From Lyophyllum atratum (taxonomy: Eukaryota > Basidiomycota > Agaricomycetes > Agaricales > Lyophyllaceae), in assembly GCA_014905825.1 (NCBI GenBank), contig JACGCN010000012.1, forward strand, positions 248,001 to 312,000: a stretch of DNA of 64,000 nucleotides, given 5' to 3'. Position 1 is the stretch's first letter; every line of letters begins with the position of its first letter. Shown here in pieces: positions 1-10,547 of this stretch. Below the pieces are notes generated by a model. That model ran no database searches. It was given only the letters and a program-made list of their open reading frames with translations, and had not been told where the DNA came from. The translations under genes and the position numbers were made by a program.

Positions 1-169
1 GGGGGTTGGTTATGGGGACTGCAGCGATGACCGGGAGTGCGTCAGATTCATCGATGAGTGCTAGAATTGCTTCGCCAATTTGTTGAGAGACAGGCATTGT
101 GAAGCGGGAGGTCGGCAGCAGAATAAGAGGGTGTGGGAGAGCAAGCACCGGAAGCTTTGAGCTCGCCAT
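1..169 (-). CDS. N-terminus of probable peroxisomal Lon protease homolog (partial)
   Basis: The reading frame starts at the ATG at 167-169 and is open to the left edge, giving about 56 residues. It begins MASSKLPVLALPHPLILLPT and continues through PVSQQIGEAILALID. A short L-P-L-P-x-x-L-x-L-L-P stretch near the N-terminus, followed by a segment on substrate-facing strands, is typical of the Lon substrate-binding (LAN) domain. The lack of an obvious mitochondrial presequence suggests the peroxisomal Lon type, which degrades misfolded matrix proteins. The AAA+ and serine-lysine protease domains would lie outside the window. The leader upstream is pyrimidine-rich. The assignment rests on a short piece, so another ATP-dependent or membrane protein cannot be excluded. 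Confidence 0.55.
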   Translation of the reverse strand, partial: MASSKLPVLALPHPLILLPTSRFTMPVSQQIGEAILALIDESDALPVIAAVPITNP

Positions 170-2256
170 GGCGGGCGACGTCGGTCAGGCAGAAATGTAG
201 CAGGGATAAGCAGGAGAACGACGAGAACGACGAGCAGACCAGCAAGTCCAACGAGGAGAGCAATCGAGGCGGTGAAGGTGGGGTTCAGGTGAATTATAGG
301 GCCACGTGATATATCCTGGGGTCACCGGCTTCTTAAACCGGCAATCGCAAGATCCCAGCCCGATGTGGTACGCTCTTGCTTCGCTCTTACCTCCGCGCTT
401 CCTGGACAGAAGCGTCGGAGGACGCCATCCCTGCCAGAAACCGTGCGGTCCTGATGTTTTACTGACAGAAATTGGCAGAAAGGAGCATTGCACCTCGGAT
501 CTTGATTGTCATCATGCCAGGTTCACGTCCGGCGTCAAGATTTTTCGTTTTATCCTTTCATTCCGTCGTCCTTCCGTTCAACTCACATCATCTATCCCTC
601 GGCAAAGCTCACACCTGACGGACGTGTAACTATCTTTTCTCGCACTCCATAGCATTTCATGTGTCCGATAACCTCCTACAACTGTCATAGACCGCGGGCC
701 TAAGGCGAGAATACTGTCGATCAAGACATCAGCATCCCGATTTTCCAGCCCATACGGCACTCTTTACGAAGAACCTCCCCCATGATTCACCTCTCTTTTT
801 CTAGAATCCAAGATATTTTGCTTAACCCTCGGAGTTGATGGAGCTTGTTAGATTCAACTCGACAGAGGGTGGAAGACGAAGGTCGAACTGGAAAGTGCCG
901 AGGGTGACTGAGCAGATACACCGTGCAAGAGTGAGAGTCATCTCCGAAATTATGCAAAGCTCTGCCTCGGAGTTGCCTCAGGCATTGCTTGGAAATCTGC
1001 AGCTCGGAGAAAGGACCAAGTCTGCTACGCGATGCCTCTGAATCCCATACCATCCCGTCCGATTTGAAACACCCATGTTCTTTCAGGGTAATCTGCCATT
1101 TCGAACATCTACTTTGACAAGAGTACAGCGCCACAGCCCTCTGAGTTATCGGAACGATAAATTCACCAGTAAGTCCGTGCGTGTTGTCTGACCATTTCTA
1201 AGGTCGCCGCCACGTTGACTCGAGTACAGCAACAATCCCACGTCTATGCCTAGAATCGGCTGACACGAAAATATGGCTCCTCCGTATATTGGAGCAATTC
1301 TATTGAGGTTCCTCTCTCGTGCCTCCATCTCGATCGCTCCCGCTCCCTATCCCACTCCGTATCTGGTATTTGAAATACTCTGAACCAAACTGCCCGAGGT
1401 CGACCGCGAACTGTCGCTATATATACATCTACTCATACGCGTGCTCGTCCCCGAGCACAAGCGCGATCTCGTTGACGAGGCCGCGATAAAGGCTGCTTCC
1501 TCGTGCGTTACATGAAGACACTCTGACGATAAAGAGAGACGTCGGCCTGACGCTCCATTACCAGGTCAGTACTCAAAGTCTCTCGCAATGACTGCTTGCC
1601 AATTGAATTCATGACGGAGGCGAACATCGTGGCTAATACACCATATGGTCCAGGCCTAGGTTAACCCCGCTCAATTCCTTGCGAACCCGCAGCTAGCTGC
1701 AGAGAGCGGCAATATTCAAGGGGCCGTTCTGGGCCGTTGGACTACGACCAATATGTTCGATCGTTTCTGACGCATCAATACTGATGATGGAGGCGTTCAT
1801 TCTGAATTGTTATACAGGAACGCCGCTCCTACTTATAAAAACCCGGGATGATAAATATCTTGCGACTTGGTGTCGTTAAGGGTCTGTCACCGTGTTTATT
1901 CGATTGGCTGGAGCTCAATGTAATTCCGAGTAGCTTATACAGTTGCAGGAGTTGATAGAAATCCAGCAATGAGTATGGACGGTATCGACCGTGTTTTTCT
2001 CTACTTGACTCGAGAGTGGCAAGGGTACATAACCAATAAGTACTGGTTAAGCTTGACTCGGAACAGGTTGCATCCCACATTTGCACACGGTTCTTATTGA
2101 GGTGGTGCCTGACATAGGGTCGGATTACCATATAAAACAACTGTAAGCCGAACAACTGTGTCATGGTCCCCTTTCAAATTTAGAGGCGTTACTTAAAATG
2201 AAGGGACCGCCCTACTTTTAGGATCACGTTCCCCACTTCGTTTTCCTCTCGATCCT
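170..2256. other. Intergenic stretch without a recognisable gene
   Basis: Only short, mutually overlapping open frames of about 60-115 codons are present, and none shows a family motif or a consistent exon series. The part next to the Lon start is pyrimidine-rich on the minus strand and is probably its 5' leader. The rest carries no visible repeat or transposon ends. Confidence 0.5.
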
Positions 2257-4002
2257 ATGGGTCAATACGATAAGACTCTTGGTGATTATTCTTGCATGTT
2301 CTTGTCAGTGGTTCAAAGCACTCAACCTCCTGGTTCTAGGTGCTCTCTTGATTGGGATATCGTGTCCGTGGTTCCGAGTTTTTTTGGGTTGGCATTATTG
2401 CTCATTCGCTTGCTTTCAGTCAATACGTACATGTATGGAATCGTGTTTGCTCAGTATGCTGCCTACTACATAAGAAGTGAGGCTCAGTCCACTCCTCCTT
2501 TGCTGCTTCTGACATTCTATAATTTAAGACTTCGACGATCCAAAATGGATCAGGTCCGCACATCCTTCACGTTGGACGCGTGGCATGCTTGACGAATGGA
2601 ATTTTTTAGGGCTCTTGTGATATCCCTGTTTTGCTTGGACACTTTCAGCAGTTCTTCGTGAGTACTGCACCATAGGGCCAGCCTTGATGACCAGTGTTAA
2701 TCCTATCTGACAGCCTCATATACGTCTCTTGGGTATATATGTATGTTTGCAAGATTCAACACATACTCTAAACCTCAAGTTGAAATGGGTGATATCCGTC
2801 TTAGGGTACAGAATTTCGACAACCCCCCGGCGCTTAATAGTCGGTCTCTCCCCTTCTACTACCTGTATGGCCATTGATTTCCGACCTTCCAGTCGCTAGT
2901 TGGCCGTTGTCCTTGACGATGTTGATCAACGTCGTCACCCGCATTTCTGGTGCAGATATTCTTGGCTTACCGGTGCGTCTGATTAAAGTACCAGTTACCA
3001 ACGTCCTGTTAATCATCTCACTGTAATTCTCCTGCTTAACCAGGCTTCTTCGCCTCACAAACTGCAGACTTACCTATGGCCTGATCACATTCTTCTCCGT
3101 CCTCTCCTTGGCGGTTGGTTTGTTGTGTACTGTGACGGTATGGAGATACAAACTGTGCGTGCTTCAGGCGCCGCTCTGATCCAACTACGTCGTAATCTCA
3201 CGGCGCATTTTGTGTACAGATTCAGTGAAGGCGTCCATGCCACCACTGTTGTCGCAGTATATTTGTGCTTTGAATTTGGAGTAGATGTGCTGATCGCTGG
3301 TACGCATTTCACATCCACGGTAATTGATACAAAGGGTCTCATAGCCGGCAGGTTTGCTTGTCTCCGTCCTCACGCGCTCAAGCACCGGCTTCCATGCATC
3401 CAAGACGATCACCAATCGTCTAATCCGTGGTGCGCTTCAAACAGGTTAGTGACTAAGTCGCAGTCTGTCTTACCTCCTCAATGATGAAAGGAATATAGGC
3501 CTCTTCACGGGCATCGGCTCGGTTCTTACCGTCGTGTTTTTCTTCCAATTTCCCATGTCGCACATGTATGCCATAGTTGGCTTCCCACACGCCCGCTTCT
3601 ACACCAGTGTTCGTTTCATGAAACGGCCTGATTGTTGTCTGGCCCACTAATCAAATTGGAAACAGACTATCATGGATACTCTCCTCGTGCGCCACGGCCT
3701 AAGAGAAGCCATAAAGGGAAGCAGGGTGAGTCGCCTTTCTCAGCTTTGTTTTCGTTCTCGTCGTGATCTTTACCCATCTCAAGCCCGACACGAGTGCAAT
3801 CTGGGAGTTGGAAAACTTGGAGCGCTTTCCTCAGTCGACAAACTCTGGAAGTGTTCAGCTACACATTCGGACGGAGGTCTACTCAGATGCACATGGTGGA
3901 CATAGCTCGCATCACTCATTCTCGGGTACTGCATCGAAGGATTCGAAGCACCCCAGGGACAGGGCTGACCCTGAGAGCTTCGGAACACCCACCGCCCTTT
4001 AA
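2257..4002 (+). CDS. DUF6534-like seven-helix membrane protein (one apparent frameshift)
   Basis: Exons can be chained at 2257-2281, 2340-2363, 2420-2476, 2529-2553, 2610-2657, 2714-2732, 2812-2843, 2900-2972, 3044-3154, 3220-3299, 3352-3444, 3499-3608, 3666-3725 and 3784-4002. The chain gives the signature order of fungal DUF6534 proteins: LGALLIGISFNTYMYGIVFA, then NFDDPKWIR, LFCLDTFSSSSLIYVSW, NFDNPPALN, AFLVQIFLAYR, TGFHASKTITNRLIRGALQT, FPMSHMYAIVGFPHARFYT, and MDTLLVRHGLREAI followed by a polar tail. Seven hydrophobic segments alternate with short loops. The function of the family is not known; it is expanded in Agaricomycetes. Exon 2900-2972 contains one base too many to join its two halves (at about 2938-2940), so this copy is either a recent pseudogene or carries a sequence error. 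Confidence 0.72.
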
Positions 4003-4770
4003 TATTGCGCCGGAATCATGAACGAAGTATATATTACTACAAACTTAGTACCCTGAAACTCAGAGATACTCAGAGCAACGCTGCAGCTCAGAAGATCTCC
4101 CGTTCCTCATCTATGGTAGATTCATAATTATCGAAATTTCAACGGGATAGTAGGTAAATCTAAAGATATAATCCCTGGCCCACTAGTAACACGATACCTT
4201 GCCTGGAAGTTGCGACACATGGGGAGTTTGGGACTTCCAAGTGTCGCAAATTATTGCCGCGACGCGTCCGAGTCGACGCGTTAGCATGGTGTACTTCTAT
4301 CTGACGCGACGCGGGTGGGTCAAAGGCTTCTCTGAATCTCGAAGCGCGTATGAGTCAAGTTTCCCGTATCTTACAACGGTCCCAGGAAACGCATCTCAGT
4401 TGTGCTTGCCTTTGCTAGTCGTGGTTATGGTTCACCGAAGAGGGTGGTCAAAAAGATTGCCTAGATAGTGGGTTCAATGATAAAACCTGGCGGCTGGCGT
4501 AAAATATTGGAGATACGAAGGTAAGAATAGAATGAAAAACCAAAAAATCGTACATATACACTGATGCAACATATTAACGGGTAATTATGCTACGTATTCC
4601 GATGCGAAACCAATCCTCAGGTTATAAATCCTTCCAAACCACCTTCTCCCCATCCAGACGAAAGCAAGGCAAGAATATCGAGTTTAGATTCCGAGGAGGG
4701 ACTGTACAGCAATCCCGCGTTCGCCGAGGTCGAGGCTGTTCAAGTTGAAAAGTTACTCCTCGGCACTAGT
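4003..4770. other. Convergent intergenic region
   Basis: This lies between the 3' ends of the membrane-protein gene and the SNF2 gene. I see no coding signal. Two ACGCG-type words occur around 4260-4310, but there is no divergent gene here for which they could be promoter elements. Confidence 0.5.
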
Positions 4771-7700
4771 TCATGCGACCGGCCCAGGCGCTGGCCCATT
4801 CTTCCCGGCGGGCGTCATTCCAAAGAGCTTCAATAAAGGTTTGTTAGTCACGGTGCGATGCAATAGGCGGACATGATTCGTACGTATTTAATGTCCTTCA
4901 CGCTCAGCTTATGAAGCTTGGCCCCAGTTCCTTCTCCGAGAGCGGCTTCGGCAAGACCTGTTTGTTACATTAGCGTTTTGTTCAGCAAGTACAAATGCCA
5001 TGATACGTACCAACTTTCACATCTTGAAGCAATAACATTCTGGAGCGAGCGTCGGAAATGGTTGAAAAAGTGTGATCAATCCACGAACCTTTCTTCAATA
5101 GTGTTCTCTACTACTAAACGCTTCACGAAGACATCTTTCTCTTGTCCAATCCGATGTACCCTGTCATAAGCTTGCGATTCGGCTGCATAGTTCCACGAAA
5201 GGTCCATGCTGGAGAGAGCACAAGTCAGGGCAATATCTATGACCGAAGAGAAACACTGACTTGATGATTCGGTTCGCGGACACCAGATTCAACCTTAAAA
5301 TTGTTCCCTGAATTAAGCCATACCGGCCGCATTTCTAGTTCAGAAAGCTTACCCGACGCTTCCACACTTGGTACTAGAGTTTGAAAAGTTCGGACCGTTA
5401 ACGACATCGTTCCTGGAGGAAATACAACGAGGCATACCTGATCAAAATGACCTTCGGCCCTCCAGGTCTTTTGAAGGTGCTTAGCACGGCATCTCGCTGA
5501 TGTCGGTCCATCTTCCCGTCGAACCTCAAACTCTGAATCCCATGTCTCGTGAACAAAATATCCAGGAGATCAAGCATGGATGTCCCTATGAACCCAGGGT
5601 CCGTCAGCCTGCGAAGCCGGGGGTACACAATGATGAAACGACAATGACGTACATTGCGAGTAAATAATGGTCTTATCCCCAGTTGCCTCCCACTCCTGGA
5701 GCAAATCGATCAGGGCTAGCATCTTAGCACTTGGCTCCATATCGTCATCCCCCCGTCTCCAGGTAGCGATGACCGCCTCAGAGGGGCCATCGCTGACACC
5801 CTTCCTTGGGCGTTTAGCCGGGGTTTTGCCCTTTGCCTTCGGGGACATAGAGGAATTCCTCGAAGAGGAAGCGCCGTTCGGCTTCTTGTCCCTGGGATCG
5901 AGAAATTCAATCTCAGAGTCGCTTCTGGACCCCATCTTGACATCGTCCAGGGGCGCAGAAACCTTGCCCATCGTGAGATCGGTCATCTCCTGCACAGTCG
6001 AAACGAGTTGGGTCAATATTTGATATGGTTAAAAGGTGATAGATAGACCGACATCGTCGTCCTCGTCGCTGTCAAGGACTTGATTCCTCTTCTGACGCTT
6101 AGCCGGGCGTTTTTCAAGGAGAGTTGAGATGTCAGGTAAATCATCGTCAGAGTCGTCGAGACCACGCTCCTCGAAAGTCTTCTCGGGAGAGGGGGACCTC
6201 ATCCTGACATCCCGATTCGGGACTTTCCGCACCTTCGCGCGACGCGTCGCACGAGCGTGGTTCGTGAGCTCTTCATCCGTGGGTTCGAACGCGGAGGACT
6301 TGAAAATTTTGTCGGGGTTTAGATCGTTCATCTTCTTGCACGTTGGGCCTACGAAGAGATCGTTACGAGTCCAGACAGGGAGAAAAGATGAAAGAACACT
6401 AACATGGCCGGTAGCCTTTCGCAGCGCCCGTCTCATACTCCTTCTCAGCCGCGATATTCTCCTTTTCATTACCCTCACCACTGCAAAATCCTATAGTCAA
6501 TAAGGTGGTTCACAAGAAGTGCAGAGATCTAGACTTGCAATATACCGTTATGGGCAATAGGAGCATGCTGCAAGTCCAGGAGACAATCTTTCCCGATATC
6601 ACTATCAGATCGTGTCAAACTCGAAGAAAGCAAACTTGCGCACCGAAGCAAATTTCATGGGTGCATGCCAATACTCGTCCACTATCGTTCATAAGGACTG
6701 TTGTGAAGATGTGAGAGACGAAATATGATACACTATGAACAGGATGTTACACTCTTGGCAGACGGGGCAGCTCGATTCAGGAGTGTCCGCTTCATCAGAA
6801 AAATCAAGGAGCTCCGACGCCCGGCGCCGAGTCAAAGACCTGAAGGGTGATAAACGACGAGTAGTGTATTTGCGTGTGTGAGCATTCGTACCTCTGTTTG
6901 ACCTGGGATACAAGTTGTAAACGTCGGCTAGTGACCAAGGGCCAATACTGGACGGAGTGCCTACCTCAGCGACCCAGGTACCACCCATGATCTTTCTTGC
7001 GCGACCCAGCTCCCTGTCACCGTCGCTACCGACGAGCAGGGTTGGGTCTTCGTACCCGTCTGTTTGCGACTAGGCTACCAGTTCAACAAATGTGGCGATG
7101 GCTTGCTGCAATAGCATATACGTACAAGGATGAGGTTGGGGTGACAGCAGAGCTGCCGCAACCGGAGGATCATGACCTAAGAAATGATTTGTGAAATCAT
7201 GTTCATGTATGTATCTATCATGAGGGGAAGCAACTTACGAGAACAGCGGCGTGGCTGCATGGCATCCGCCAGTGATTAGAACCGTTTTGCATGCAGAAGA
7301 TAGTCAATATACGTACTTCTGTACGAGGGTTCGTTCTCTAATGAACTTATTGAGTCGGATCTTAGTTCGCTTCTCAAACGAATCATAAAGCTATCAGGTA
7401 TTAGTATTCAGTCACGTCAACGGGGTGTAGAGGACGTTACTATACTTACATCTCGTTCCTCCTCTGAGAACTGGAGCTTGACGAGCTCGATACTCTTGGG
7501 CGGAAGCTGCAAAATGGGCTCGCCCTCAAGCTTCGAATCCTTCGTGCGGCGAAGGAGGATAGGCTTCAATATAGCCTGTGCGCGGGAACCTGTGAAAGGA
7601 CATCAAGATCGATCGGACTAACAGATGTGTTGGTTGTCTGACCAGCTAAGGGCGCGTCCTCGCTTTGCATTTTAGCCTGTATAAAAGATAAGAGTTTCAT

Positions 7701-9544
7701 TAATCATTCAGGTCCGAAACGACGAGATCTACGCACGATATGCTCATCGAACGCAGTCCAGTCATTCCATGGCCGGAAACGGCCAAAACGCAGGAGGCCG
7801 TAAATATCAGCCCTGCATAGATCGAATGTGAGTGCCACACTTATCGGACCGGCGAGCGAAAACATGTACAGAGTATTTGTGACAGGAGTTCCTGTTAGCA
7901 TCCATCGATACTTGGCTTTGATGTGGGCGAGACTGATACTTGACCGAGTGCCACTAGAAATCATAACAACACCATGATGATATAAGAAAGTATCCCGCAA
8001 GGAAGGCAAAGGAAAACGCATACCGATTGCGAATGAACTGTGCCTCATCGGCGATTGCGCGGTAAAACTTTGCACGAGCCAGGATGCCTCTGCAGGTCAC
8101 CCGCGTCAGCGATTAAAAGCAAAGTAGCGAACAAATGTACACACCCATTGTCTTGGAGCCACTCGGCTTCTTCGGATGGATCGACGTCTTTCGGAATGTT
8201 GAAATCCTGATTCAGGGTTTGGTAGGTTGTGACGATAACCTAAACATCACAGCTCAGAAAATGAAAGGCCAGCAATGTATAGCGAGAAATACCTCGTAGT
8301 TCTTGATCTGTGATAGCTTCTGCAAATGTGAAGCATATGTAATCGGCCGCAGGTCATCTTCGCGACGAAAGAAGGTACCTTCAATTTATCCTTCCCGTGA
8401 TGCAGATGTACTGAGAAGACCTCGTTCGTCTTTGTTTCGACCTCCTCCTTCCACTGGAATGACGGATCAGAACTTGTTCAACTGATCCATAGAATGGTAG
8501 ACCGATTACCTGTTGAAGGAGCGCTGCTGGCACGATAATGAGCGTCGTTCGATGTTCGTCATCCATTCTTGGCTGGTTTTTGACCATCGTCGCTATCATT
8601 TGCACGGTTTTGCCTGCATATTATCTCATGTTCAAGACACAATGCACAGAACAAATTTGATCTATGGAGCGTACCAAGACCCATATCGTCTCTAAACGAA
8701 ACGTAAAAATCCCCACAGACTACCAGCAAAAGAAACGGACATACGCCAATATTCCACCTTTATCCGAGCTCTCTTCCTTCGCCAACATCCTGCAAGACGT
8801 TTAAATACATGTAACCCTAAGCGTCACAAAGAAAACGCACCATGCAACCCCGATGGCCTGATGGCTTAACAATCGGACTTCCATCCCAGGAATCAGATCC
8901 TTCTGACTGTTGTCCAAAGAATAAGCATGCCGAATTTTGGAGTATGACCTACTCACTCTTTGAGTCCTAGCTCTTTCATGGCGCTCTTGACAGTGAGGCC
9001 ATGGCTAAGGTTATCAATGGATTTCGTCACGAATTCTGCCATTCTACACAACATTTATAAATTGTTTGTAAAGGATGGCGGAGGATACGCGATCGCTGAG
9101 ATACAGACCTTTGTTCTTGGTCAGGACCACCAATGTCGATCGCCCGCACAGGCGTCTGATAGTCGTAATTGAGTCTGAAACCGCCGCCTCCGGGCATGGA
9201 CGACGACGCAGGCGATCGCGCTAAGGAGCGCGCAAGGAGGGTCGCATCGTTGACTGTCCTTATCGCGTAAGCCCGCGAATTTAGCCCAGTGTATAACGTC
9301 AAAGAGACTCACTCTCGTTCATTGTCCCAAGCATGCTTTGAAGCTGCGTAGCTCTTGCAATCTCTAAAGCGGCCTTCATATCCTGTGAGCCACTTGCATC
9401 GAGACTGGAACGAGACTGAGACCCCTTCGCGAAGAAGGGGTGGAGGGGCTTGACGGGGGTGGCGTCTGGAGTTGGGGGAGCGCCATTGGAGTTGTCCAAA
9501 GCGCTGAGAAGTGAAGACACCTTGCTTGAGCCACTGCTAGCCAT
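4771..9544 (-). CDS. SNF2-family ATPase with RING finger (Rad5/Rad16/Uls1-like)
   Basis: A long, many-exon gene starts with MASSGSSKVSSLLSALDN at 9544. After a disordered, proline-rich N-terminus come the SNF2 motifs in order. Motif I is DDMGLGKTVQMIATMV, with the P-loop split by an intron at 8614-8674. Then follow TLIIVPAALLQQ, a DEAQ-type motif II (ADEAQFIRNR, near 8050), and KYRWMLTGTPVTNTL (near 7900). CPVCQE near 6760 marks the start of a RING finger placed between the two RecA lobes. The C-lobe has IYSQ, RFDGKMDRHQRDAVLSTF (5460-5570) and SQAYDRVHRIGQEKDVFVKR (near 5170). The last codons read LFGMTPAGKNGPAPGPVA. SNF2 plus internal RING is the layout of Rad5, Rad16 and Uls1, nuclear DNA translocases with ubiquitin or SUMO-linked roles. 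I cannot decide between these subfamilies; no HIRAN domain was noticed. Confidence 0.88.
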
Positions 9545-10059
9545 TCCTGACGCGTAAACTATGCGATGTATAGTAAATTTGCCGTGATGGTATGAGATGA
9601 AAGGATGTGAAGTGTGACTGACCGCGTTTTGTCACGCTAACGGCTCTTATTTCAGTCACTCCGAGTCGCAACTTGAGGAGCAAGTTGGGTCCACCATCTG
9701 CCCTGCGTCTTGACTGCTTTACTTATCCTTGGCCCTCCGTGTTTTATGTCGGGATAGATAACTTGATGGACCTACACCTCTATCCCCATGGGCTGATCAG
9801 CTCGGCAGTCGGACGCTCCGCGCCCCTGCGCAAGATTTCTTGGCCGTAGGATCAGCGGTACAAAGAGACTTTGGCTTCTACAGCGCCGGGTTCTTTATGC
9901 TTAGGGAAGACGGTCGCGCGTCAGTCCCAGCCTTGGGGCCCTACGCAGATTGCGAGTTTGGCTCCGTTCATGAGGGGGTACTTCAGGAGACAGGCAGACG
10001 CGTGTTAAGCTGGAAGATGTGGAGATTCCTGGGGAAAAGGATCCCACCGCACATATACC
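9545..10059. other. Region between SNF2 gene and RasGEF relic
   Basis: The first part is the upstream region of the SNF2 gene. From about 9840 an open frame leads toward the RasGEF-like relic and may include more diverged copied sequence, but I cannot align it convincingly to the intact gene. Confidence 0.4.
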
Positions 10060-10290
10060 AGAACGGTGCTCTGGGCGTTGTCCGTATCAGGTTCAACTTG
10101 ATGGCCCAGTCCACGATATCTGAGGTCGCCCCCACCCCCCCGACCCCTCTTCTGTGTTAGTCGCCAAATACAGCCGGATCGCTTTTGTAAGCGATTCCAT
10201 GACGTTTTTCTGGACAGTGGGTTATCAAGATTTCTCAGAAGGAAGGATACGCAACGTCAGCCACCCTTGTGGCCATCTTCACTGGCTGTG
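10060..10290 (+). pseudogene. Decayed partial copy of the neighbouring RasGEF gene, inverted
   Basis: The plus strand encodes GALGVVRIRFNLMAQSTISE, then in a shifted frame LVAKYSRIAF. After a GT-AG gap at 10187-10238 it continues with TLVAIFTG. The intact minus-strand RasGEF reads SALGAVRARFNLMANFTISE, LVSKFIRVAW, an intron at 11305-11354, and TLVAIITG. Order, spacing and intron position agree, and the intron is retained, so this is a DNA-level duplication rather than a retrocopy. A frame break and stop codons show that it is not functional. It lies about 1 kb from the matching exons, in opposite orientation. Confidence 0.72.
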
Positions 10291-10547
10291 CTTAAAGTTG
10301 CGGGTATCAACAGGATGCAATTGGCGCAGGCGGATGAAAGGAAAGAATCCAAAGATCTACCAAATGAGACCTGAAATCACCAGAACACCCGAAAACAATT
10401 CGACGGCGCCTAGGAGATCACATAAATCTTGCAAAGTTCTTGTTGTCATGAAAAAAATCTACATAATACATATGCCAAAGTTATGCCACGAAGCTCTAGA
10501 TATAGATAAGTATGCAAACGAAAGAGAAGCCCAAAAATGAAACAATG
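10291..10547. other. AT-rich spacer downstream of the RasGEF gene
   Basis: An A/T-rich stretch with no supportable gene. It probably contains the 3' untranslated region of the RasGEF gene. Confidence 0.4.

Noticed and set aside
190..300. Strongly hydrophobic minus-strand frame (IALLVGLAGLLVVLVVLLLI)
   Set aside because: It lies just upstream of the better supported Lon start, in another frame, and is a pyrimidine-rich leader; hydrophobic codons follow from the T-rich composition.
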